This document shows positions 25,726 through 33,898 of a stretch of 64,000 nucleotides of DNA, piece after piece. Each line of letters opens with the position of its first letter. Position 1 is the first letter of the stretch. This stretch comes from Candidatus Poribacteria bacterium (GTDB lineage Bacteria; Poribacteria; WGA-4E; PCPOR2b), in assembly GCA_028819845.1 (NCBI GenBank), contig JAPPKS010000030.1, positions 95,784-159,783 of the forward strand, given 5' to 3'. The notes beneath the pieces are model-generated. The model was not told the origin of the DNA and did not search any database. It saw only the letters and a program-made list of their open reading frames with translations. A program made the translations under genes and the position numbers.

Positions 25726-27423
25726 ATGTTTCATTCCAAAAAACACGCGATAATCATCATCGCGGTGATTGTTGCAGCCATTACTTCGCTCCTCTTCATA
25801 CCGGTAGGAGGAAAACGTGCCTTCAGTGATCGGGATGGGAAGCGGAACACATACACCATGCTTGACGCTTTAAACACCGTCATTAAGGAATCGGAGAGGA
25901 ATTATTACAAGGAAGTAAATCGGGAAGATATGTATGAAGGAGCGATCAAAGGCGCACTAGGTGCCCTAGAAGATCCGTACGCTTTCTATCTTTCGCCAAG
26001 AAGTCTGAAACGTGAGGCTGAAAATCTCTACCATGGGGCTTTTGGTGGACTCGGCATCCGAATCGTTGAGGATAAAGGATTCATAAAAATTACCCGCCCA
26101 ATGCCCAATTCCCCTGCACTGCGATCTGGCTTGCGAGCCGGTGATTTTATTACAAAGGTGAATGGCGACCAAATAAGAATTAGTCCAAGCGGGCAGTCGA
26201 TTTTTGATGTTGTGGACATTTTGAGAGGTAAAGTTGGGACACAAGTCACAATTACGGTCCAACGCCGTGGTAATCCTGAAGCATTTGATGTGACGTTGAC
26301 GCGGGATGTAATCAAACCGCCCAGCGTTGAGAAAGCGATGATTGGCGATGGAATTGGATATATCGCAATCAGTCAATTCACCGGAAGAACAAGCCAAGAA
26401 TTCCAAGAAAGGTTAGAAGAACTTCAGCAAGCCGAAGGCGATGGGCTGAAATCTCTCATCCTAGATCTCAGATATAATTCCGGCGGCATCCTTGATCATG
26501 CCTACTTCGTTGCAGATGCCTTTATTTCCGAAGGGGTCATCGTATCTACAAAGGGGAGAACTCCGGAATCCAATCAAGTGTACATGGCACGGCCTAAAGT
26601 ACTTTGCGACGCCGATGTGAATCTGATTGTCCTAGTTAATGGATTAAGCGCCAGCGGCGCTGAAATTGTTGCCGGAGCTATCAAGGACTCCAAACGGGGT
26701 AAATTGCTCGGTACCGAAACTTTCGGAAAGGGTGTGGTGAACAAACGCTATGTCCTTGAGAAGATAGGAGGCGCTTTTTCGCTAACAATTTCGACCTACT
26801 ATACTCCAAGCGGTGTTTCAATTAATGAAGACGGAATCATCCCCAATTATATTGTCGATCCGACGCTGGATATTGTGGACGCCGCGAAGGTCACCAAGGC
26901 GCGAAATTATGTTGAGGCGTTTGTCGAGAAATGGATTGAAGAGGAGGAAAAGCTGCACGGCGAAACCCCGATTGAGTTTTCTAAAATTGAGGCAGAGTTA
27001 CCCCGATTGATTGACACACTTTTGGAAAATGACATTGATATTGACCCAGCATTAGTTAAGGTTAATGTCCTTCGGACTTTCAATAACAATGTTGGCCTTG
27101 CCCCAATCTTTGATTTGGAACATGATAAACAGTTGCAAGAAGCAGTCCGCATCATTAAGGCGGGAAATGCCGAAGAGATTCCAAACTCACCATCCACAGC
27201 ATCTGTGAAAGCGCAACGAGAACGCGTTTGGATTACGGATTCACAGGTTACGCGATTAAATCGCTTGGCAAAATCAAAGGACGAAGGATTATCTGAACTT
27301 GTCAGGCATGCCGTTGATAACTATTTGAACAGCCAGGAGGCGTCTTTGGGGCTGGGTTTCCCGGAGGAAGAATCCGTGGAGACTGAAAATCTCGATTCAA
27401 AAGTTTCATCAAGAGGAAATTAA
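25726..27423 (+). CDS. Carboxy-terminal processing protease (S41, CtpA-like) with RHH-like C-terminal domain
   Basis: This 565-residue exported protease has an N-terminal membrane anchor or signal (about residues 7-26). A PDZ domain follows (FGGLGIRIVEDKGFIKI to VTITVQRRG, about 105-190), then the S41 catalytic domain with Ser310 in SASGAEI and Lys335 in TFGKGVV. Their 25-residue spacing matches Tsp/CtpA. It cleaves periplasmic substrates from their C-termini. Unusually, residues 500-537 (RVWITDSQVTRLNRLAKS to VRHAVDNYL) follow the ribbon-helix-helix (CopG/MetJ-type) pattern of a short strand and two helices. Normal CtpA proteins lack such a domain. It is convergent with msrP, with only 22 bases between the two genes. 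Confidence 0.92.
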   Translation: MFHSKKHAIIIIAVIVAAITSLLFIPVGGKRAFSDRDGKRNTYTMLDALNTVIKESERNYYKEVNREDMYEGAIKGALGALEDPYAFYLSPRSLKREAENLYHGAFGGLGIRIVEDKGFIKITRPMPNSPALRSGLRAGDFITKVNGDQIRISPSGQSIFDVVDILRGKVGTQVTITVQRRGNPEAFDVTLTRDVIKPPSVEKAMIGDGIGYIAISQFTGRTSQEFQERLEELQQAEGDGLKSLILDLRYNSGGILDHAYFVADAFISEGVIVSTKGRTPESNQVYMARPKVLCDADVNLIVLVNGLSASGAEIVAGAIKDSKRGKLLGTETFGKGVVNKRYVLEKIGGAFSLTISTYYTPSGVSINEDGIIPNYIVDPTLDIVDAAKVTKARNYVEAFVEKWIEEEEKLHGETPIEFSKIEAELPRLIDTLLENDIDIDPALVKVNVLRTFNNNVGLAPIFDLEHDKQLQEAVRIIKAGNAEEIPNSPSTASVKAQRERVWITDSQVTRLNRLAKSKDEGLSELVRHAVDNYLNSQEASLGLGFPEEESVETENLDSKVSSRGN

Positions 27424-27445
27424 CACCGAATTTGCCCAACCTTTA

Positions 27446-28435
27446 TCAGGCATAAAGATGTTTGACATATTCAGCGTAACCGTTATAAAGAAGGGTTGGG
27501 CGCCTCTCCCATGAGGAAGCGCGCCCGGGGCCAATCATACGTTCTGTGGCTTGCGACCAACGCGGGTGAGGCTTATTAGGATTGACATTGGCTTCAAAAT
27601 CGTATTCGGTCGGTTGGAGGGTATTCCAGAACGTAGCGGGCTGCTTGTCGATGAACTCAATTTTGACAATTGATTTAGCACCTTTGAAACCGTATTTCCA
27701 CGGTACGACTTCGCGGATGGGTGCACCGTGTTGTTTTGGAAGTGCGTGCCCGTAGATGCCGACGGCAAAGAACGCAAGTTCGTTTGCCATCTCGTCTATG
27801 CGGAGACCTTCTGTATACGGCCAGGGTAGCCGAGACGCGGGCGGCCAAAACGGGCCTTTAGTAATTTTCCGATTGTAATACGTGGTAAACCGCACGAATT
27901 TCGCCGCTGATGCAGGTTGCACGTCTTCAATAAGCAATCTCATTGGGAACCCTGTCCACGGAACAACCATTGCCCACGCCTCAACGCAGCGGAAACGGTA
28001 GACGCGCTCTTCTAACGGGAACTTCTTCCCAATATCGTCCAGATCGTAGGTTCGAGGATTCTGGACCATGCCTGAAACTTCCACCTTCCAGTTTTCCGTC
28101 GGCAGGGCTTGAGCCTTTTTCCAAATGGACTTCGTACCCCCGAATTCATAAAAGTTATTGTATTTGGCTGCCAACGCTTCATCAGTTAGCGGGCGGTCGA
28201 CTTTAGCAAAATTTGGATTCCGTTCAAATGATTCAAAGTTTGTGAAGTTGGCGTCAGATTTGGTCGGAGTCTTTGATTCCGAGTTGCTTTCACACCCAAG
28301 GAGTGAAGCGCCAGCTATCGAAAGTCCCGCACCGGCTATGCCTGTTAGGAAGCGGCGGCGGTTTATAAAATCCGCTTCTGGTGTAACTTCCCGCTCGGGG
28401 ATGTTCCACGGTTTTGGAATATGGACCCTTGCCAT
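27446..28435 (-). CDS. msrP: Protein-methionine-sulfoxide reductase catalytic subunit MsrP (YedY-like)
   Basis: This 329-residue molybdopterin enzyme of the sulfite oxidase fold has a Tat signal with NRRRFLTG (residues 25-32) and a hydrophobic stretch ending near Cys48 (SLLGCES). The molybdenum-ligand Cys lies in YRFRCVEAWAMVVPW (Cys150). MsrP repairs oxidised methionines in periplasmic proteins with electrons from the membrane haem protein MsrQ. No msrQ gene is adjacent here, although it usually is. Cys48 after LLG could even be a lipobox, which would tether the enzyme. It lies downstream of the TolB-like pair on the same strand. Confidence 0.93.
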   Translation of the reverse strand: MARVHIPKPWNIPEREVTPEADFINRRRFLTGIAGAGLSIAGASLLGCESNSESKTPTKSDANFTNFESFERNPNFAKVDRPLTDEALAAKYNNFYEFGGTKSIWKKAQALPTENWKVEVSGMVQNPRTYDLDDIGKKFPLEERVYRFRCVEAWAMVVPWTGFPMRLLIEDVQPASAAKFVRFTTYYNRKITKGPFWPPASRLPWPYTEGLRIDEMANELAFFAVGIYGHALPKQHGAPIREVVPWKYGFKGAKSIVKIEFIDKQPATFWNTLQPTEYDFEANVNPNKPHPRWSQATERMIGPGRASSWERRPTLLYNGYAEYVKHLYA

Positions 28436-28642
28436 GAGTTTGCCCTCCCACTACAATCTGAGACCTTGCCGCCGCCTTCTTGAGAATTGGGCGTATACAG
28501 ATTGATTTCCAAGAAATATAGAATGCCTCGCCATGAGTTGCTCTGATTCACATTGAAAATCCTTGCGGGATGATGACCGCCTTTACTTCTCGGATTACCG
28601 TTGTGAATACATTAACTATGAACGCCCGTCCAAAAAATGGCA

Positions 28643-29623
28643 TTATCGCCAAAATGTTACTCGCTCCTGATGTTTGAGCTTGCCCCAGATGGAGGGGTGT
28701 TTGCCTGCGGGAGAAACGGCGAACTCCCCTGCAAAAGCTGGGTCAAACCACGACGGATTACGATTCCAGCCACCGCCCTCCAGACTTTCTGCATTATCCC
28801 CATCAGCATCCATCACCCAGACATCGATGGTTCCATCCCGCGCGGCGGTGAAGGCAATTTGTTTCCCATCCGGCGACCATGCAGGCTCATTATCAGGTGT
28901 GGGTACGTCAGTAATCTGATCGACCTTTCCCCCATCTGCGTCCATCACAAAAATGTTGTCAGGCCCCGCCCGATCTGAGGCGAAAACAATCTTATTACCA
29001 TTCGGCGACCAGTCCGGTTGAATGTCTTCAGCATCGTTGTTTGTCAGATTGGTTGGATTCTGTCCGTCGGTGTCCATTACGTAGATTTCAGCATTTCCAT
29101 CGCGGGAAGTGTAGAAAGCAATCTTGCGGCCGTTGGGAGACCATGACGGGTCGTAGTCTGCATCGGGGTGGTTGGTGATATTCTGCTTTCCTTCGCCATT
29201 GGCATCCATCACGTAAATTTCAAGGTTTCCGTCGCGTTTGGATGTGAAAGCCATCCTTTGACCGTTTGGGTGCCAGGTGGGCCACCTGTCAGCTTTAAGG
29301 TGTTCCGTCATCCTTTGGAGATTCTGTCCATCAGCATCTATCACAAACACGTCAATGTTGCCATCTACCTCAGCGTAGTAAGCAATCTTTCGGCCATCCG
29401 GCGACCACTCGATTCCAAGAGACGCCCCGGGAGCGTTCGGCACAGCGCGCGCATTGTCACCATCCGGGTCAACTAGCCAGAGACTACCGCCTCCGCGCGA
29501 TGTGGCAAAGGCGATGGTCGGTTCATCGGGTGCTTGTGCCAAGGCAGGCAATGAAAGCCCGACATGGCTCAACAGGATTGCAGTGCACAACGCGAAAAAC
29601 GCGGACTTCACTCTAGAATACAT
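28643..29623 (-). CDS. Secreted TolB-like beta-propeller (PD40 repeats), copy 1
   Basis: This 326-residue protein has a signal peptide (residues 1-30, cleaved near ALAQA) and six PD40/WD40-like blades. The blade motif is W-S-P-(D/N)-G-(R/K)-K-I-A-F, with EIYVMDxDG strands between, as in the TolB propeller. It lacks the TolB N-terminal domain. Such propellers usually mediate protein contacts in the periplasm or outside the cell. The C-terminus (FAVSPAGKHPSIWGKLKHQ) carries a short signature also found in the LamG proteins of this cluster. It is a paralog of the next gene upstream (29760-30752), with clear similarity throughout, and 136 bases separate the two. Confidence 0.88.
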   Translation of the reverse strand: MYSRVKSAFFALCTAILLSHVGLSLPALAQAPDEPTIAFATSRGGGSLWLVDPDGDNARAVPNAPGASLGIEWSPDGRKIAYYAEVDGNIDVFVIDADGQNLQRMTEHLKADRWPTWHPNGQRMAFTSKRDGNLEIYVMDANGEGKQNITNHPDADYDPSWSPNGRKIAFYTSRDGNAEIYVMDTDGQNPTNLTNNDAEDIQPDWSPNGNKIVFASDRAGPDNIFVMDADGGKVDQITDVPTPDNEPAWSPDGKQIAFTAARDGTIDVWVMDADGDNAESLEGGGWNRNPSWFDPAFAGEFAVSPAGKHPSIWGKLKHQERVTFWR

Positions 29624-29759
29624 GATAACCTCCTATTTAGCTTACTATTTTATGTTAAGAAATTCTCTTCCTTTGGATTGCCGCAACAGCGGTCACAGTC
29701 CAGCGCCGCCTATTGTACACTACCCTCTGGCACCACCTAGTAACCCTAACTAAACCGCT

Positions 29760-30752
29760 TTATTTCTGAGGTAGGACACGTCCGAACCTCTTGAGCCAAC
29801 CCCAGGTCAATGGGCGCTTGTCAGCAGGTGAAACGGAAAACCGCTGTGCAAAGGCGGGGTCAAACCAATCTGCCGAACGGTTCCAGTGGGCTTCCTTTGT
29901 GAGTTTTTCAGGTTCACCCTTTCCGTTTGCGTCCATCACCCAAATGTCAACTTTTCCACCTCGAGCGCTCGTAAAGACAATCTTTTCACCATCTGGCGAC
30001 CACGCAGGCTCAGTGTCTGGTTGAGGCACATTTGTGAGCCGCTTGAGGTTATTCCCATCTACGCCTATCACAAAGATGTTATTGCCGTCCCGCCGGTCAG
30101 AGACAAAGGCAATCTTTTGACTGTCTGGCGACCAGTCCGGTTGGATGTCTTCAGCGTTATGGTTGGTGAGGTTCTGCGCATCCATTCCGTCGGCGTCCAT
30201 CACATAGATTTCCGCATTACCGTCCCGGGAGGTGTAAAAGGCAATCTTTCGACCGTCCGGCGACCATGACGGGTCGAAGTCTGCGTCCGGGTGGTTGGTT
30301 ATGTTCTGCTTTGCCTCACCATTAGCGTTCATTACGTAAATTTCCAAGTTCCCATCCCTTTTGGATGCGAATGCAATCTTTTGACCGTTAGGATGCCACG
30401 TTGGCCATCTGTCGTTCTTAGGATGCTCCGTCAACCTGGTGAGATTCTCGCCATCGGCATCGATCACAAAGATCTCATCGTTGTTCGGCTCTACACCGCT
30501 ATAGTAGGCGATCTTTCGACCATCCGGGGACCATGTCATACCCGAGACGCTTCCCTTAACGTTTGGCACTGCGCGCGGATTTTCACCATCGGCATCCATT
30601 AACCAGAGATTGCCTGCGGGAGGACGAGGCGTAGCGAAAGCGATAGTCCCGTTTTCGGGGGCTTGCGCCCGAACGCTCATTAAGAACAGAACGCCATTCA
30701 ACAGGACGATGCCACTTAGCATGAGAAGCGCAAGTTTCCATCTGTAATACAT
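29760..30752 (-). CDS. Secreted TolB-like beta-propeller (PD40 repeats), copy 2
   Basis: This 330-residue paralog of the adjacent gene has a signal peptide (about residues 1-30, ending near VRAQA), six PD40 blades (for example TWSPDGRKIAYYSG and SWSPDGRKIAFYTS) and a C-terminal FSVSPADKRPLTWGWLK tail that matches the cluster signature. The two copies align blade for blade and arose by tandem duplication, old enough for many substitutions. ATG 30752 has GGGAGG at a suitable distance. Two small inverted repeats lie directly upstream (30766-30785 and 30811-30835). Function is probably binding or scaffolding outside the cytoplasm, with no enzymatic motif seen. Confidence 0.88.
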   Translation of the reverse strand: MYYRWKLALLMLSGIVLLNGVLFLMSVRAQAPENGTIAFATPRPPAGNLWLMDADGENPRAVPNVKGSVSGMTWSPDGRKIAYYSGVEPNNDEIFVIDADGENLTRLTEHPKNDRWPTWHPNGQKIAFASKRDGNLEIYVMNANGEAKQNITNHPDADFDPSWSPDGRKIAFYTSRDGNAEIYVMDADGMDAQNLTNHNAEDIQPDWSPDSQKIAFVSDRRDGNNIFVIGVDGNNLKRLTNVPQPDTEPAWSPDGEKIVFTSARGGKVDIWVMDANGKGEPEKLTKEAHWNRSADWFDPAFAQRFSVSPADKRPLTWGWLKRFGRVLPQK

Positions 30753-30765
30753 CCTAAACCTCCCA

Positions 30766-30835
30766 ATAACCGTATAAGCGGTTATCCAGTAGTCTCCTTT
30801 GTGATTAGATTAATGCCTTCGGAACTTAGGCATTA
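30766..30835. promoter_or_regulatory. Two short inverted repeats in the leader of the TolB-like gene
   Basis: ATAACCG (30766-30772) pairs with CGGTTAT (30779-30785) around a 6-base loop. TAATGCC (30811-30817) pairs with GGCATTA (30829-30835) around an 11-base loop. Neither is followed by a T-run. They may be operators or leader hairpins of the gene at 30752, and no specific regulator is implied. Confidence 0.35.
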
Positions 30836-30965
30836 GGCGTAAGAATGTAGGACAAACTTAACCCCAAACGTGGTAACCAGCCATTATCAGTTCCTTTTCC
30901 AATCGACGGAAGAGAGAGCACCAGATTGATTCGTACGACGGGATGGCATTCCGTCTATTCCTTAG

Positions 30966-31182
30966 TTAGTCTCGCGTTTTGATTTGGCTCCAAGTAGTGG
31001 TCAACTTGCCTAACGGGGAGACCGCTTCAGCCAAGGCGGTCTGCGGCAACCCTTTGTCCATAATACTTTGAATATCGCCGTTGCTAAGGGCTGCATTGAA
31101 AACCCCAAGTTCGTCAATAATGCCTGTATATGACGAACCTCTTCGACCAGCGATATTCCCGTTTTGCAGCGATGTTCTAATT
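30966..31182 (-). pseudogene. C-terminal remnant of a LamG-domain protein
   Basis: Reading the minus strand from about 31182 to the TAA at 30966 gives SLQNGNIAGRRGSSYTG followed by IIDELGVFNAALSNGDI, and ends in AEAVSPLGKLTTTWSQIKTRD. This is collinear with the last 65 residues of the LamG proteins at 32224 and 33899, which read GGRQGSSYTGIIDEVGVFE and end in HPSEKMTTTWGKIK. Upstream of it the similarity is lost, and a stop appears at about 31263, so the N-terminal LamG core is missing. It is the broken end of a fourth family member and keeps an intact C-terminal signature. Confidence 0.75.
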
Positions 31183-31284
31183 CTATGCGTGTTGAGGTGG
31201 TCAAAACGGAAAAAGCCGGACCACGCACATTCGTCACTACGCAGGACCGGCCTCTTCGTTTAGACATCCTTAAGGTGAGTTGTC

Positions 31285-32142
31285 TTACTCGTTTTTGATT
31301 TCAGCCCATCTGACGGCGAGCTTATCCTTCGGTTCAACTGCTACCGTCGGCCAGTCGAAGTCCATGAGTTCGTTAAGTTCGTCGTGCGAAATCGCGCGGT
31401 CGTAAATCACGACCTCATCAACGATTGCATCAAGATACCTGAAATCATTTTCACCGCCCCAACCTTTACCCACACCGATTTGGATAGGTTGTTCCGGATA
31501 AATCATGTAGGGTGCTGTCATGGGTTTGGGATCAGTGCTTCGGAACGGAGCTCCGTCAAAACTTTCCGTTGTAAGAACCGGTTCGCCGTTTAGGTAAGCG
31601 TTAAAGGTTTCGCCGTTCGCGATTTCCGCTACGTGGATCCATTCACCGGTCATGTACACGCGATTAGAATGGAACCATCCCTCGGCCGTGATTGCGCCCG
31701 GCTCTTTCTCGTTATGCACGGAACCTTTGACATTATTGGCGCCCCATGTCAGAGCGACGTTGCTGTTAGTGCATAAACGAAACATGAAGAGTGGACCTCC
31801 GCCGAGTTGCTCACCCTTCCAGACAATGGGCCAAGCGTCTCCACCATTGCGAATGAACGCCCATGCGGCAACGCTCCACGCATTTTCCATCGGATCCATG
31901 GTGGGACCGTGGGGAATATCGACCGATGCATCTATCCCATTCAGGTCAACGCCCAATTGAATCCTGCCATCAACGAATTGGACACCGCCGTTCACAATTC
32001 CGTTGTTACGGCCATACAGGTCATTAGCGGTACCGTCATTAAAATTCCAGACGGAAATGACACCATCCATCACGTCTGCCGAACCGATGCTTGCGACTAC
32101 ACACAAGCCCAAGACGGCAATAATGTAAGCAATACGAAACAT
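31285..32142 (-). CDS. Secreted LamG (concanavalin-like) domain protein 1
   Basis: This 285-residue protein has a signal peptide (residues 1-22, ASIGSADV) and one LamG/jelly-roll domain: VISVWNFNDGTANDLYGRNNG, LNGIDASVDIPHG, WSVAAWAFIRN and YLDAIVDEVVIYDRAIS. These domains bind glycans or proteins outside the cell. It is more distant from the two LamG paralogs next to it than they are from each other. The C-terminal tail reads VAVEPKDKLAVRWAEIK, the cluster signature. Parts of this gene (about 31465-31610) reappear as a remnant at 33726-33875. ATG 32142 is preceded by AAGGAGG. Confidence 0.85.
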   Translation of the reverse strand: MFRIAYIIAVLGLCVVASIGSADVMDGVISVWNFNDGTANDLYGRNNGIVNGGVQFVDGRIQLGVDLNGIDASVDIPHGPTMDPMENAWSVAAWAFIRNGGDAWPIVWKGEQLGGGPLFMFRLCTNSNVALTWGANNVKGSVHNEKEPGAITAEGWFHSNRVYMTGEWIHVAEIANGETFNAYLNGEPVLTTESFDGAPFRSTDPKPMTAPYMIYPEQPIQIGVGKGWGGENDFRYLDAIVDEVVIYDRAISHDELNELMDFDWPTVAVEPKDKLAVRWAEIKNE

Positions 32143-32223
32143 GGTAAACCTCCTTGAGAAGACGAATTCATGACTTAAACTGTTTTTGTGTTAGGTTACG
32201 CAAATCGCTTAGGCGACCGGTAA

Positions 32224-33015
32224 TTAGTGTTTTTCCTTAATCTTTCCCCAAGTGGTCGTCATTTTTTCCGACGGGTGGACTGCAAATGCGGTAATTTCCA
32301 AGCCATTTTCCATAATTTCAGTCAAATCCTCGTCGCTGAGAGCCGCTTCGAACACCCCGACTTCATCGATGATTCCAGTATACGACGACCCTTGCCGACC
32401 GCCGATGCTCCAAGTTTGTTCAGAGGCGACAAAAGCGGGCTTGGCCGTAGCTGTGTCCTCCCTTAAATCAAACTCTTCCATATTTCGCAGGATTCTCAGG
32501 TAGTTCCCTCTGGTACTGCCGATGAAAGCCCAAAACTCCCAGTTATTCAGCGTATCCTTTGGTATTCCGCCGCCTGCAAAGTGCTGGTCGGTGCCGTGCT
32601 GCCACACAACACCGTTACCCCAGGGAAAGTGGATGGTGATACGGTTCGCTCCGTCAAGCGGGTCAAAACTTAGAATATCGCAATCCTGCGTATCTCCAAG
32701 TTCTGTCCAAAAGGTAATTGTTGCCTCTTTTTGAGGCGCGACCAGACCAAATTCGGGGATGTGTACAACATCACCCAAGCTCTTGAAATCCAGAGCGGTG
32801 CCAAATTTTCCGTCAACCCATTTGGGGTTGCCCAAGAACATCCCGTCATTGCCATTACCCGAGATATCCCTGACCTCTTCACCCTCACCCTCTTCAAAGG
32901 TATATGCGGCAACTATGGTGTTTGGATTAATCGCGGCGTACGAACTTTGCAGCGCGAATCCAAGAGCAATTAAAACTACGCAACCATTTAAAATCTTCCT
33001 TACAATACCTGACAT
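32224..33015 (-). CDS. Secreted LamG domain protein 2 (near-identical duplicate of 33899-34690)
   Basis: This 263-residue protein has a signal peptide (residues 1-27, ending near SYAA) and a LamG domain of roughly 200 residues. Its first strand is TIVAAYTFEEGEGEEVRD, followed by FGTALDFKSLGDVVHIPE, then the IIDEVGVFEAALSDED strand and turn. The tail AVHPSEKMTTTWGKIK carries the cluster signature. It differs from the copy at 33899 at about 17 of 263 positions, mostly in the signal peptide and the first strand. The promoter at 33191-33219 serves it through a leader of about 170 bases. Function is likely carbohydrate or matrix binding, by family analogy. Confidence 0.87.
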   Translation of the reverse strand: MSGIVRKILNGCVVLIALGFALQSSYAAINPNTIVAAYTFEEGEGEEVRDISGNGNDGMFLGNPKWVDGKFGTALDFKSLGDVVHIPEFGLVAPQKEATITFWTELGDTQDCDILSFDPLDGANRITIHFPWGNGVVWQHGTDQHFAGGGIPKDTLNNWEFWAFIGSTRGNYLRILRNMEEFDLREDTATAKPAFVASEQTWSIGGRQGSSYTGIIDEVGVFEAALSDEDLTEIMENGLEITAFAVHPSEKMTTTWGKIKEKH

Positions 33016-33190
33016 CGCATTGCCTTCCTTTCTACGGATTGATAACGTTGGACAATCCTTTGTAGATGATTAGTTATGCCTCAATTACAAGTACACATCG
33101 CAAGCCCATCCATGCGCCGCCAAACTTGCGCGCTCTCAAAAGGGCTGCTCAAGATTCAGGTTGATTGGAAAGGACATGTAATTTGCCGGT

Positions 33191-33219
33191 ATTATATCAA
33201 AAAAATCTCGCGCTTTCAA
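33191..33219 (-). promoter_or_regulatory. Promoter of LamG protein 2
   Basis: On the minus strand TTGAAA (33219-33214) and a perfect TATAAT (33196-33191) are 17 bases apart. The same promoter is conserved upstream of the duplicate gene (34866-34894), with some spacer changes, which supports that it is functional. Confidence 0.75.
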
Positions 33220-33320
33220 CCCAAAATCCTAATCATTTAGACAATCGTCAGCACGATGTTGGTTTTGGCACGTGAAACACGGCATACGGAGCATGGTACT
33301 GTATTACTTTATGGCGACGA

Positions 33321-33380
33321 GAATTACGGCATACGGAGTATGCCTGCGACTTTAACAGCATACAGCGGATGCCGTAATTC
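33321..33380. repeat. 60-base hairpin element with 12-base terminal inverted repeats
   Basis: GAATTACGGCAT (33321-33332) is the exact reverse complement of ATGCCGTAATTC (33369-33380). A nested palindrome GGCATACGGAGTATGCC lies at 33329-33345. Related fragments occur at 33279-33295 (GGCATACGGAGCATGG) and about 34948-34970 (ACGGCACACGGCGTATGCC). This looks like a REP-like or small MITE-like interspersed element. Confidence 0.75.
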
Positions 33381-33725
33381 GCGTAAGTGTCCTACGCCGT
33401 GCGATTGTGTCCTTGGTGACACTCACGTCCGCCGTAAAAATCTTGGTTGATTTTCGAGTATCCAAATACTTGAGAATCCCGTCAAACACTAGCTCGACAG
33501 CATGTCCGGCACACGCCTAAATGCGGCGGCGACAATGAATCCAATAGTGTCCTTTTGTGTCCTAAAATCGGGGTTTTCATTTTAAGAACATTTCTCATAT
33601 TGCGACAATGGACTCAGAGTCAATTGCGGCATGACCTGAGCATGCGGGGATGGACCAAAGAACCGCGAAACCGGTACCCACGACAGCCAGCCTTGCCACA
33701 GCGCTAGACATTATTTCCACCGACC

Positions 33726-33875
33726 TTCTTTACCCACGCCGGTTTGGTTTGGTTGTTCCGGATAAATCATGTAGGGTGCTGTCATGGGTTTGGGATTAGT
33801 GCTTCGGATCGGCGCTCCGTCAAAACTTTCCGTTGTAAGAACAGGTTCGCCGTTTAGGTAAGCGTTAAAGGCTTC
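33726..33875 (-). pseudogene. Internal fragment of LamG gene 1
   Basis: About 150 bases are highly similar to 31465-31610 inside LamG gene 1. They cover the part coding for AYLNGEPVLTTESFDGAP and PKPMTAPYMIYPEQP. Similarity ends abruptly on both sides, and directly downstream lies the 3' end of the LamG 3 gene. It is a leftover of a segmental duplication with an internal deletion, which joined a piece of gene 1 to a full copy of gene 2. Confidence 0.75.
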
Positions 33876-33898
33876 GCAAATGGCTTATCAACAGGAAA

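Larger units (their letters stand above)
33016..33898. other. Intergenic repeat-rich stretch with duplicated leader
   Basis: It holds, from left to right: the leader and promoter of LamG protein 2; a 60-base hairpin element (33321-33380); a segment (about 33397-33600) resembling 35080-35310, with the recurring phrase GAGAATCCCGTCAAACA and CCTAAAATCGG; and a remnant of LamG gene 1 (33726-33875). The first 220 bases closely match 34691-34920 upstream of LamG protein 3. No intact gene is seen. Confidence 0.65.
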
